Source of the DNA: an uncultured Lachnospiraceae bacterium
GTDB lineage: Bacteria > Bacillota > Clostridia > Lachnospirales > Lachnospiraceae
DNA: 58,407 nucleotides
Assembly: GCA_910586715.1 (NCBI GenBank)
Contig: CAJUJG010000016.1
Location: 1-58,407, forward strand
Direction of reading: 5' to 3'
Shown here: one piece after another, positions 8,074 through 16,146 of the stretch
Numbering within the stretch: the first letter of the stretch is position 1
How the letters are laid out: every line of letters begins with the position of its first letter
Notes under the pieces: model-generated
The model's database searches: none
What the model was told of the DNA's origin: nothing
What the model saw: the letters and a program-made list of their open reading frames with translations, nothing else
Translations under genes and position numbers: made by a program

Positions 8074-8553
8074 ATGGATAATGTGGTTATGAAAGGAAAG
8101 GACACGCTTAGCGCGTCGCTTGCGGAGTGTTTTGTTACAATCGGTTCGCGCCGTTACAATTTTATGCAGGCAATCAGCATTGAAGCCAAGATTGAAAAGA
8201 CAAAGACGGAAGTGCCGATTCTCGGAAAAACGGGAAAAGGGAATAAGGCGACCGGATGGAAGGGAACCGGTTCGGCGACGTTCCATTATAATACAAGCAT
8301 TTTCAGACAGATGATGATTGATTATAAGGAAACGGGCGAAGATATTTATTTTGACATGCAGATTACGAATGAGGACCCGACAAGTGAGGCGGGACGTCAG
8401 ACAATTATTCTGAAGGACTGCAATATTAACGGAGGCATTCTTGCAAAGTTTAACGCGGGCGAGGAGTATTTGGAAGAGGATATGGAGTTCACCTTTGAAG
8501 ACTTCTCAATGCCGGAGTCGTTTGCGGAGCTTACGGGATTTCTGACAAATTAA
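8074..8553 (+). CDS. tail tube (core) protein (XkdM-like)
   Basis: The 159-aa protein shows the tube-protein pattern: FVTIGSRRYNFMQAISIEAKIEKTK, then PILGKTGKGNKATGWKGTG and a beta-rich second half ending FEDFSMPESFAELTGFLTN. Tube proteins stack as hexameric rings inside the sheath. The gene follows the sheath gene by 13 bp with a GGAGG-like site. A stem-loop follows immediately after the stop. Confidence 0.92.
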   Translation: MDNVVMKGKDTLSASLAECFVTIGSRRYNFMQAISIEAKIEKTKTEVPILGKTGKGNKATGWKGTGSATFHYNTSIFRQMMIDYKETGEDIYFDMQITNEDPTSEAGRQTIILKDCNINGGILAKFNAGEEYLEEDMEFTFEDFSMPESFAELTGFLTN

Positions 8554-8554
8554 A

Positions 8555-8579
8555 CAGCGCCCCCTTCTACAGGGGGCTG
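8555..8579 (+). promoter_or_regulatory. GC-rich stem-loop after the tube gene, without T tail
   Basis: CAGCGCCCCC (8555-8564) pairs with GGGGGCTG (8572-8579), leaving one bulged G, around a 7-nt loop. No T run follows, so it is more likely an mRNA stabiliser or partial attenuator than a full terminator. Confidence 0.45.
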
Positions 8580-8616
8580 CATTCAATAAAGTTTCAATAG
8601 AAAGGAAAGAGAGAAT

Positions 8617-9048
8617 ATGTCTAAATTCAGTCGGTTTATGAAAGCCAATAAAATTGCACAGAAAAATGAGAAATTTGCACCTACGGAGAGTCTGCGGGAC
8701 GAAAACGGAAAGCCGCTTGAATGGGAGTTCAAGAAGATTTCCGCAAAGGAGAACGAGGAGATACGGGATGCCTGTACGATGGAGGTTCAGGTCAAGGGAA
8801 AACCGAATATGTTCCGCCCGAAGGTGAAAACATCGGAATATTTGGCTAAGATGATTGCTGCGTCGGTTGTTTATCCGGATTTGTATGATAAGGAGCTTCA
8901 GGACAGCTATGGGGTGATGACGCCGGAAGATTTGGTGTATGCGATGGTGGATAATGCAGGGGAATATCAGGAGCTTAGCGTTTGGCTGCAGAATTTCCAA
9001 GGGTTCACCAAGACGATGGATGATAAGGTGGATGAAGCAAAAAACTAA
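8617..9048 (+). CDS. tail assembly chaperone, short form (XkdN-like, gpG role)
   Basis: The 143-aa protein (MSKFSRFMKANKIAQKNEKF..., then NGKPLEWEFKKISAKENEEI and a helical C-terminus) fits the XkdN/phage tail assembly chaperone family encoded between tube and tape measure genes. These chaperones coat the tape measure protein during tail assembly. The zero frame ends at TAA 9046-9048 directly after a slippery heptamer at 9039-9045. The AAGGAAAGAGAG stretch upstream supplies the ribosome site for ATG 8617. Confidence 0.85.
   Translation: MSKFSRFMKANKIAQKNEKFAPTESLRDENGKPLEWEFKKISAKENEEIRDACTMEVQVKGKPNMFRPKVKTSEYLAKMIAASVVYPDLYDKELQDSYGVMTPEDLVYAMVDNAGEYQELSVWLQNFQGFTKTMDDKVDEAKN
9039..9045 (+). 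other. programmed -1 ribosomal frameshift site (A AAA AAC)
   Basis: The heptamer is in the correct zero-frame phase (A|AAA|AAC), with the zero-frame stop immediately after. Slipping by -1 joins the frame at 9045-9236. This matches the gpG/gpGT arrangement of many tailed phages. Confidence 0.8.
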
Positions 9049-9236
9049 TTGAGGAGGGTGACGGTGAGGCAAATTATGCTTACTATGCCCTTCACAAGCT
9101 TCATATTCTGCCGTCTGTTTTTCTAGAAATGGATGAACAGGAAAAGGCGTTTGTCATAGCGGCAATTAAAATTAAGGTCGAGAATGACAAGAAAGAAAAG
9201 AGAAAAGCGGAAAGCAAAGCAAGGAGAAGACATTAA
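9045..9236 (+). CDS. tail assembly chaperone -1 frame extension (gpT role)
   Basis: The -1 frame after the slip reads 63 codons (LIEEGDGEANYAYYALHKLH..., FLEMDEQEKAFVIAAIKIKV...) before TAA at 9234-9236. The joined product would be 206 aa. The stretch has no start codon in frame near its beginning, so independent translation is unlikely. It resembles the second chaperone domain that contacts the tape measure protein, whose gene starts 18 bp later. A highly basic tail (KKEKRKAESKARRRH) closes it. Confidence 0.78.
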   Translation, partial: LIEEGDGEANYAYYALHKLHILPSVFLEMDEQEKAFVIAAIKIKVENDKKEKRKAESKARRRH

Positions 9237-9254
9237 GGAAGGCAGGTGATTAAA

Positions 9255-11783
9255 ATGTCATCGACTCAAACAGAGGTAGCGGTTAGTAATATGAATACAT
9301 TTATGAATATGCTATCAGCATTTGCAAATGCCGTACCGCCAAGCATTTCGGCATCGCCAACGGTTACGATACCTGTTATATGGGATACAAACGATTTGGA
9401 GGTATTTACAAGTACAGGAGCGGAACGGTTTCAGCAGGAAATACAAAGCGCAAACAGCATGCTCGGACAGCTAAGCAGTGCGCAGAGTGCAATTGCAGCG
9501 CAAGCACAGAACGCAAGTTTACTGCCGCGGGAAGCATTTCAGGATTTGAGTTCGCTTGCCGGAAGAATGGACACTCTGCGGGAACGGATTCAACAAATGG
9601 AAAATATGCCTGCGTCTATGAGGACAACGGCAGTAAATACAAACCTGGAACAATTGCGGATTCAATTAAATACTGCGGTCCAGGAACAAAACAATTTAAA
9701 TGAAGCGATGCAGAATATGGACGCTTCTGCCATTAATAGTGCATATATGCGGCTGTCACAGACAGTCAGCGGAACGGAACGTTACGTTCGGGATAATATC
9801 AGGGAACAGAGCAAGTTTAACCGAATAATTCAAGAGGGAGTACAGCAGGCAAATAAACTGGGTTCAACGGTAAAAAGTGTTGTCACGAAGTACGCTACGG
9901 TTGATAACTTGAAAAAGGCAGTCAACGTATCTGATGAAATGACCCAAACGGTTACGCAGCTGAACAGAGTAAATGACGGGCAGCAGCCTACAGACGAGCT
10001 TGTAAACATGGTTTATGCGGCAGCGCAGGATTCGCGCGGCTCGTTTGGCGGCATGGCGGAGGCGGTAATCGGTTTTGGCACAGAGGCAGGTGATGCGTTT
10101 GACAGTTCGGCGGAAATGGTAGCGTTTGCAGACTTAATACAAAAACAGGTAGCAATTACAGGAGGGGATGAAAAGGAAGCTTCGCAGGTAATGCAGCAGT
10201 TGGCAGGGGCATTCGGTTCGGGAGAGATTTCAGGCAGTACGCTGGAAGGAATTTTTGATAAGATGCCGGATATGCAGCAATCCATTGCAGGATATTTAAA
10301 TGTCCCGGTTAACCAAATAAGTCAATTAGCAGAAGAAGGCAAAATATCTGTTGATATGGTCAAGACCGCAGTATTTGCAAATTCGGAAGAAATTAATGCG
10401 AAATTTGAAGAAATGCCTATGACATGGGCACAGGTATGGCAGTCTATGCAAAATGGAGCGTTGATTGCATTTGCACCTGTGCTGGAGGGTATCAATCATT
10501 TGGCAAATAGTGAAGTGTTCCAATCTATAGTCGGAAGCGTTCTTGAAGCGATGGCAGTAGTTGGCGGCATTATTGGAGAAATTTTTGGTTTGGTTGCCTC
10601 GGTCGGAGGATTTATTGTTGAAAATTGGGCGATTATCAGTCCAATCATCTATGGTGTGATTGCGGCGTTGGCGTTGTATGCAGCTTATCTTGGCATCTCA
10701 AAAGCGATTGAGCTGGGTTCTGCGGCGGTAAGCGGAGTAATGACGGTTGCAAAAGGACTATATGCGATTGCGACAGGCGCTGCGACAGGCGCGACATTAG
10801 CGGAGACAACAGCGCAATTGGGATTGAATTCCGCACTGCTGGCTTGTCCGATTGTATGGATTATTTTGCTGATTATTGCTTTAATTGCAATTATATTCGC
10901 AGTATGTTCTGCAATTGCGAAGTTTACAGGTATTGCAAATTCAGGATTTGGAGTAATTTGCGGCGGTATTAATGTGGCAATTCAGTTTTTTGTAAATTTG
11001 TTTAAAACAGTTGCCAATATTGCACTTGGTATCAAAAACGTAATAGCAGCATTGGGAAGTAATATAATGGCGGCATTTCATAATACGATTTGTTCTGTGC
11101 AGGCGTGGTGGTATGAATTGCTTGCAACTTCGTTGTCTGTTATTGCGCACATTTGTGAAGCATTGAATAAGCTGCCATTTGTGGAGTTTGATTATTCCGG
11201 CATTTCGTCCGCGGCGGCAAGCTATGCGGCAAAAGCAGCTAAAGCATCTGACAATAAAATGGAGTATCAGGATATTGGAGTCGCATTTCGTGAAGGCTTT
11301 AATACATTCGATACGTTTAAGGATGGATGGATGCAGGATGCATTTGAGGCAGGCGCGTCATGGGGTGACGGCATTGCGGATAAGGTCAGCAATTTCAGCC
11401 TTTCAGATTTTTTGGGCATCGAAGGCATGCCTGACCCGGAAGACTACACATCGAAATATAAAGACATTTTCGGGGATCAGGAGGCTTACGGAATGGAGGA
11501 TGTACTGGCAAATTCGGGCGTCAGTGACAATGTTGGAAACATTTCCGATAATACAGGAGCAATCAGGGATTCTGTAGACATCAGCAACGAGGATTTGAAA
11601 TACCTGCGGGATGTCGCGGAGCAGGAGGTAATTAATCGTTTTACGCTTGCGGAGGTTAACATTGACCAGTCCGGTATGCAGAATACCATTAACAGCGGAG
11701 ACGACATTGACGGATTTATGACAAAGCTGACAGGCTCCGTGAGTGAAGCAGTCGACAGCATGGCGGAGGGGGTGCATGCGTAA
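9255..11783 (+). CDS. tail tape measure protein
   Basis: The 842-aa protein starts at ATG 9255 behind AGGTGAT; an upstream GTG at 9246 is less well placed. An N-terminal helical, Gln/Asn-rich part (about 1-220) precedes a TP901-type tape measure domain (about 220-400: DSRGSFGGMAEAVIGFGTEA to SGSTLEGIFDKMPDMQQSI). Hydrophobic helices with Gly/Ala-rich repeats follow (about 435-610). Tape measure length sets tail length; 842 aa is clearly shorter than the roughly 1300-aa PBSX XkdO, so a shorter tail is expected. The hydrophobic segments may enter the target membrane. The stop directly abuts the LysM gene start. Confidence 0.9.
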   Translation: MSSTQTEVAVSNMNTFMNMLSAFANAVPPSISASPTVTIPVIWDTNDLEVFTSTGAERFQQEIQSANSMLGQLSSAQSAIAAQAQNASLLPREAFQDLSSLAGRMDTLRERIQQMENMPASMRTTAVNTNLEQLRIQLNTAVQEQNNLNEAMQNMDASAINSAYMRLSQTVSGTERYVRDNIREQSKFNRIIQEGVQQANKLGSTVKSVVTKYATVDNLKKAVNVSDEMTQTVTQLNRVNDGQQPTDELVNMVYAAAQDSRGSFGGMAEAVIGFGTEAGDAFDSSAEMVAFADLIQKQVAITGGDEKEASQVMQQLAGAFGSGEISGSTLEGIFDKMPDMQQSIAGYLNVPVNQISQLAEEGKISVDMVKTAVFANSEEINAKFEEMPMTWAQVWQSMQNGALIAFAPVLEGINHLANSEVFQSIVGSVLEAMAVVGGIIGEIFGLVASVGGFIVENWAIISPIIYGVIAALALYAAYLGISKAIELGSAAVSGVMTVAKGLYAIATGAATGATLAETTAQLGLNSALLACPIVWIILLIIALIAIIFAVCSAIAKFTGIANSGFGVICGGINVAIQFFVNLFKTVANIALGIKNVIAALGSNIMAAFHNTICSVQAWWYELLATSLSVIAHICEALNKLPFVEFDYSGISSAAASYAAKAAKASDNKMEYQDIGVAFREGFNTFDTFKDGWMQDAFEAGASWGDGIADKVSNFSLSDFLGIEGMPDPEDYTSKYKDIFGDQEAYGMEDVLANSGVSDNVGNISDNTGAIRDSVDISNEDLKYLRDVAEQEVINRFTLAEVNIDQSGMQNTINSGDDIDGFMTKLTGSVSEAVDSMAEGVHA

Positions 11784-12467
11784 ATGGCAAAAAGCAAATA
11801 TGACGTATATATGGGGAGCTGCCTTTTACCGGTAACTCCCGAAAAAATACAGATAAAAATTAAGAACCAAAACAGTACATTGAGTCTGATTAACGAGGGT
11901 GAAATCAATGCTTTGAAAAGGGCAGGGCTGACAGATATTGACTTTGAATGCGAAATTCCGCAGATTCGGCAGCCCTATGCCGTATACCAGTCGGGATTCC
12001 GGGATGCGGGATATTTCATGGACATTTTTGAGGGGCTAAAGATAGGCAGAAAGCCGTTTCAGTTTATTGTCTGCCGCAGGCTCCCGTCAGGAAAACAGCT
12101 TTTAAATACAAATATCACGGTATCCTTGGAGGATTACAGTATTACTGAGGATTGCGGAAACGGATTTGACTTTAAAGTGAAATTCAGCTTAAAGCAATGG
12201 AAGGAATACGGGACAAAAACAGTCAATATCAATATTGCAAGGGCAAAGGCAAACGTCGAAACTACGCGCGAGACAAACAATGCTCCGGAAACGGAGGAAG
12301 CGCAGACCTATACGGTCGTTAAAGGCGACTGTCTTTGGAATATTGCAAAACAATTTTACGGAAACGGTGCGAAGTACACGGTTATTTATGAGGCAAACAA
12401 GAGCGTCATAGGCGGCAATCCGAACCGGATTTATCCGGGACAGGTTTTGACGATACCGGCAGTGTAG
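11784..12467 (+). CDS. LysM-domain tail protein (XkdP-like)
   Basis: The 227-aa protein has an N-terminal domain typical of XkdP (YDVYMGSCLLPVTPEKIQIK, then SLINEGEINALKRAGLTDIDF). It ends in one LysM domain (about residues 178-226; YTVVKGDCLWNIAKQFYGNG to PGQVLTIP). In contractile tails this protein sits near the baseplate hub, where the LysM may bind peptidoglycan during penetration. It begins one base after the tape measure stop and runs into the hub gene 16 bp later. Confidence 0.9.
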   Translation: MAKSKYDVYMGSCLLPVTPEKIQIKIKNQNSTLSLINEGEINALKRAGLTDIDFECEIPQIRQPYAVYQSGFRDAGYFMDIFEGLKIGRKPFQFIVCRRLPSGKQLLNTNITVSLEDYSITEDCGNGFDFKVKFSLKQWKEYGTKTVNINIARAKANVETTRETNNAPETEEAQTYTVVKGDCLWNIAKQFYGNGAKYTVIYEANKSVIGGNPNRIYPGQVLTIPAV

Positions 12468-12483
12468 GAAAGGGGTGTGGAAC

Positions 12484-13464
12484 ATGTATGTGGAATTGCT
12501 GATTGGAAATGTAGAAGGCACAAAAACGTATCAGCCCGCGGTTTTGGAAGGGATTGAATGGTCAACGGAACGCAAAAACACACCCGGAAAGCTGGTATTT
12601 AAGGTTATCAAGGATGACATACTTGACTTTTCAGAGGGAAGTCCGGTCAGAATGCGTGTTGACGGAGACAATATTTTTTTTGGATTTGTGTTCAAACAAC
12701 AGCGTTCAAAGGACGGGATTATCACTGTTACCGCCTATGACCAGCTGCGGTATCTGAAAAACAAAGATACAAAAGTATATGAAGACAAAACGGCGGCACA
12801 GTTCATACAAATGGTTGCGGACGAGTATGCGCTGACTGCCGGAACATTGGAGGATACCAAATATGTCATTGAGTCGAGAGTAGAAGAAAATACATCCTTG
12901 TTTGAAATGATTGCCAATGCGCTCGACTTGACGCTGACCAACACGAAACAAATGTACGTTCTGTATGATGATTTCGGAAAGCTTACACTGAAAAGTCTTG
13001 CGTCGATGGACGTGGGCGTGCCGGGAGCGTATCTGATGATTGATGAGGAAACCGGAGAAAATTACGACTATACTTCGTCCATCGACGACAATACATACAA
13101 TCAAATCAAACTGACTTATGACAATGAGGAAACCGGCATCAGGGACGTATTTATGGCAAAAAGCACCGAAAATATCAATAAATGGGGCATTTTACAGTAT
13201 TTTGAGACGCTGCAGAAGGGAGAAAACGGACAGGAAAAGGCAAATGCGCTTTTGGAGCTGTACAATCAGAAAACCCGCAGTCTGCAGATTACAAATGCCA
13301 TTGGAGACAACCGTGTCAGGGCGGGGTCAATGATTTTTATTCACCTTGCGCTCGGGGACGTGAAGATAAAAAACAGAATGCTTGTGGAAAAATGCAGGCA
13401 TTTATATAAAGAAGGGGAACACTGGATGGATTTGACACTAAGAGGAGGTGAGTTTGTTGTCTGA
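12484..13464 (+). CDS. baseplate hub protein (XkdQ / gpD-like)
   Basis: The 326-aa protein has the gp27/gpD hub pattern. A beta-rich start (YVELLIGNVEGTKTYQPAVL, EGIEWSTERKNTPGKLVFKV) is followed by YDQLRYLKNKDTKVY with the A-Q-F-I-Q-M helix typical of XkdQ, and a C-terminal late-control-like fold (DNRVRAGSMIFIHLALGDVK). The hub trimer links tube to baseplate. ATG 12484 lies 8 nt after AAAGGGG. The stop overlaps the start of the next gene by 8 nt, showing translational coupling. Confidence 0.85.
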   Translation: MYVELLIGNVEGTKTYQPAVLEGIEWSTERKNTPGKLVFKVIKDDILDFSEGSPVRMRVDGDNIFFGFVFKQQRSKDGIITVTAYDQLRYLKNKDTKVYEDKTAAQFIQMVADEYALTAGTLEDTKYVIESRVEENTSLFEMIANALDLTLTNTKQMYVLYDDFGKLTLKSLASMDVGVPGAYLMIDEETGENYDYTSSIDDNTYNQIKLTYDNEETGIRDVFMAKSTENINKWGILQYFETLQKGENGQEKANALLELYNQKTRSLQITNAIGDNRVRAGSMIFIHLALGDVKIKNRMLVEKCRHLYKEGEHWMDLTLRGGEFVV

Positions 13465-13894
13465 CGCAAACGGATTGGTTGAAACATTAAAACGTGCGGC
13501 AATTGAGGCGGTTGACGCAAAAAAGCCGGTCTGCATCTATTTTGGAAACGTAATCAGTGCATCACCGTTACAAATCAATGTGGAACAGAAAATGACGCTG
13601 GGTGAAAGGCAATTGGTTTTATCGCGGAACGTGACGGACTTTAAAACAATGGTTACGGTGGACTGGGCAGCACAAAGCAGTCTTGAAACACATACCCATA
13701 CCGTAAAAGGCAGGGACAACAGCGGCGACGGCATTGATCTGACGACAGGCGAGGAGGACCTTGCGCATACACACAGAATAAGGGGTAAAAAGGAAATCAC
13801 CGTACACAATGGCTTGGCGGTCGGTGATGAGGTCATTTTGTTCCGGCAGCAGGAAGGTCAAAAATTCATTGTGTGGGATCGGATTGGCAAATGA
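13457..13894 (+). CDS. DUF2577-type baseplate/spike protein (XkdR-like)
   Basis: The 145-aa protein contains an OB-like region followed by paired histidine motifs: THTHTVKGRDNSGDGIDLT and LAHTHRIRGKKEI, then VGDEVILFRQQEGQKFIVWDRIG. These are hallmarks of the DUF2577/XkdR family at the tip of PBSX-type baseplates; the histidines may hold a metal as in cell-puncturing tips. The start is set as TTG 13457, 8 nt after GGAGG; GTG 13448 overlaps that site. It overlaps the hub gene and shares ATGA with the next gene. Confidence 0.82.
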   Translation: MSDANGLVETLKRAAIEAVDAKKPVCIYFGNVISASPLQINVEQKMTLGERQLVLSRNVTDFKTMVTVDWAAQSSLETHTHTVKGRDNSGDGIDLTTGEEDLAHTHRIRGKKEITVHNGLAVGDEVILFRQQEGQKFIVWDRIGK

Positions 13895-14295
13895 TACCGT
13901 CAACAGTTGGTTTTTTAAACCAGGATTTTGAGATTGCGGAACAGCCAAGCCAAACTTACAAAATGGATTTAGAGGGGAACTCCGTAAGAGGTTTTACGGA
14001 TAACCGTGATGCGGTAAAACAGGCAGTATTTCGGATATTAAATACGGAACGCTATCAGTACATTATCTATCCGTGGTGGTACGGGATTGAGACACTCGAT
14101 TTGTATGGAAAAAGGGTTACCTATGTATGCCCGGAGCTGGAACGGCGGATTACGGAAGCGCTGCTTGTCGATACGCGTATCCGAAGCGTAACGGATTTTG
14201 AACATGACCTTAGCACAAAGGGCGTGGTGCATACTGCTTTTACGGTGCATACGATTTATGGTGATGTTAAGGCGGAGAAGGAGGTGAATGTCTGA
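13891..14295 (+). CDS. DUF2634 baseplate wedge protein (XkdS, gp25-like)
   Basis: The 134-aa protein has the gp25/XkdS signature: GFTDNRDAVKQAVFRILNTERYQYIIYPWWYG region, then LDLYGKRVTYVCPELERRI and a terminal beta strand. gp25-like proteins start sheath assembly on the baseplate. ATG 13891 overlaps the previous stop (ATGA), and its own stop overlaps the next start (TGATG). Confidence 0.9.
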   Translation: MIPSTVGFLNQDFEIAEQPSQTYKMDLEGNSVRGFTDNRDAVKQAVFRILNTERYQYIIYPWWYGIETLDLYGKRVTYVCPELERRITEALLVDTRIRSVTDFEHDLSTKGVVHTAFTVHTIYGDVKAEKEVNV

Positions 14296-15497
14296 TGTAT
14301 GAAAAGGAAACATATGAGGTGGTTTTAGAGCGGATGCTTGGCAGAATTTCTGACAAGCTGGACAAACGACCAAGCTCCGTGATTTACGATACACACAGCG
14401 CGACGGCAGTGGAGCTGCAGATTTTGTATATTGAACTGGAATATTTAATCAAAAATTCCTATGGAGATACTGCCGCGCGGGAATATCTGATTTTGCTTGC
14501 AAAGGACAGGGGAATTGTGCCGAAGCCTGCATCAAAAGCGATACTCAGGGGAGAATTCACGCCTGCACAACTGGATGTTACGGGCAGGCGGTTTAGCATA
14601 GACGGTGTAAATTATGTGGTGACACAGCGGATTGAGCCGGGACAATATCAGGTGCAGTGTGAAACAGCGGGAAGCATTGGCAACAGATATTTGGGACAGT
14701 TGATACCGATTGAGTATATCAATGGTCTGCAGACGGCAGAGCTTACGGAACTCTTGATACCGGGTGAGGACGAGGAGGATACGGAGACATTACGGCGGCG
14801 GTATTTTGACAGCTTTAACGAAAAATCGTTTGGCGGAAACAGGGCGGATTATCTTGGGAAGATCCGCAGTATTTCGGGTGTCGGCGGCGTTAAGGTGACA
14901 AGAGTATGGAACGGGGATTTGCGTCCGGCGGATATGATACCGAGTGCAGCGGTTACGCAATGGGTTACGTCCGTTGCTGACGGGTTAGATGAAACGGTTG
15001 CAGGATGGCTTTCGACAGTTCATCAGGCGGCGTCTGATAAGAAATTAACGATTGGAGGCAGCGTTTTGATAACAATTGTTCAATCAGATGATTTTAAGGC
15101 AGCGACGCAGGACTTATTACATAAAGTTCAGGACATGCTTGACCCTGACAATGAAACGGGTGAGGGTGTGGGGCTTGCGCCAATCGGTCATATGGTAAAG
15201 GTACAAAGTGCAGGTGAGGTTCCCGTAAATGTAACAACAACAATTGCTTTTAAAGAAGGATATAGCTGGTCAAATCTGCGGGAGCCGATAAAAAACGCAG
15301 TTGAGGCATATCTGCTGGAGCTTCGCAAGGAGTGGGAAGATACCGCGAATATCGTGGTTCGGATTAGTCAGATTGAATCAAGAATTCTTGCGGTGAATGG
15401 AGTGGCGGATATTGCGGACACAAGACTGAATGGGAATTCTGAGAATTTAAAGCTGGGCGCATACGAAGTTCCGGTAATAGGAGGTGTATCCGAATGA
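14295..15497 (+). CDS. baseplate J / gp47-like wedge protein (XkdT)
   Basis: The 400-aa protein matches baseplate J: YDTHSATAVELQILYIELEYL near the start, LAKDRGIVPKPASKAILRGEF, then GEDEEDTETLRRRYFDSFNE with GGNRADYLGKIRSI. The C-terminus is WEDTANIVVRISQIESRILAVNG. It forms the wedge arms that rearrange to trigger contraction. It is coupled on both sides, TGATG upstream and ATGA downstream. Confidence 0.93.
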   Translation: MYEKETYEVVLERMLGRISDKLDKRPSSVIYDTHSATAVELQILYIELEYLIKNSYGDTAAREYLILLAKDRGIVPKPASKAILRGEFTPAQLDVTGRRFSIDGVNYVVTQRIEPGQYQVQCETAGSIGNRYLGQLIPIEYINGLQTAELTELLIPGEDEEDTETLRRRYFDSFNEKSFGGNRADYLGKIRSISGVGGVKVTRVWNGDLRPADMIPSAAVTQWVTSVADGLDETVAGWLSTVHQAASDKKLTIGGSVLITIVQSDDFKAATQDLLHKVQDMLDPDNETGEGVGLAPIGHMVKVQSAGEVPVNVTTTIAFKEGYSWSNLREPIKNAVEAYLLELRKEWEDTANIVVRISQIESRILAVNGVADIADTRLNGNSENLKLGAYEVPVIGGVSE

Positions 15498-16117
15498 TAA
15501 GAGAAATGGATCTTGTTTCTTATCTGCCAGTGTTTATGCGTAATTATAGGGAACCTGCCGCCGCATTGGAAGCTGAAAACGAGGAATTTGAAATCGTGTG
15601 GGATACTGCCGACCGGGTGCTGCGCAACCGTTTTATCGAAACGGCGGATGAATATGGTATCTCAAGATTTGAAGCAATGCTTGGCATCTATCCAAGCGAA
15701 GAGGATACGCTTGAACTGAGGCGTGAACGCGTCCGCAGCAAATGGTTTGACAGAATACCGTATACGTGGAAGATATTACTGCAAAGGCTGACGCAGCTTT
15801 GCGGCGATACGGGGTTTGTCTTAACGCATAATTTTGAGACCGGATATACGCTGTTTTTGGAGACGGAGCTTGAATTATTCGGACAGACGCAGGAATTGGA
15901 GCGGCTGCTGCTGACGATACTGCCATGCAATATCGTGATTGATTCGAAAAATATGATACCGATGGAGGCGGAAGGAACTGCTCCGGCAGCCGGAGGCGCA
16001 TGTTTGGTACATACCTTCCGCATTACAAATGACTGGCGGGAGAACAACGTCGTAACCGTGAAGGGCATTTCGGGCGGCGGCGTGTCGTGTTTTATGATTA
16101 AGAATTTGAGAGATTAG
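15494..16117 (+). CDS. DUF2313 baseplate protein (XkdU/YmfQ-like)
   Basis: The 207-aa protein has the YmfQ pattern: YLPVFMRNYREPAAALEAEN, a VWDTADRVLRNRFIETADEY segment, and the GISRFEAMLGIYPSEEDTLELRRERV region. The second half (LETELELFGQTQELERLLLTILPCNIVI) is typical. It connects the wedge to the fibre, which is the next gene, 29 bp downstream. Confidence 0.9.
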   Translation: MIREMDLVSYLPVFMRNYREPAAALEAENEEFEIVWDTADRVLRNRFIETADEYGISRFEAMLGIYPSEEDTLELRRERVRSKWFDRIPYTWKILLQRLTQLCGDTGFVLTHNFETGYTLFLETELELFGQTQELERLLLTILPCNIVIDSKNMIPMEAEGTAPAAGGACLVHTFRITNDWRENNVVTVKGISGGGVSCFMIKNLRD

Positions 16118-16146
16118 AAAAATAAGGAATGAAAGGATGAGAAAAA

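Noticed and set aside
7281..8105. Long minus-strand ORF opposite the sheath gene
   Set aside because: It is a shadow of the sheath frame, with low-complexity His/Arg/Cys-rich composition and no ribosome site.
8506..9072. 188-codon minus-strand ORF opposite the chaperone
   Set aside because: Antisense shadow of tube and chaperone genes; its protein shows no domain pattern.
9058..9130. Independent gene between chaperone and tape measure started at a GTG after GAGGAGG
   Set aside because: GTG codons there are not in the long frame; the frame from GTG 9064 stops after about 20 codons. The long frame is reached only by the -1 slip or from a late internal ATG.
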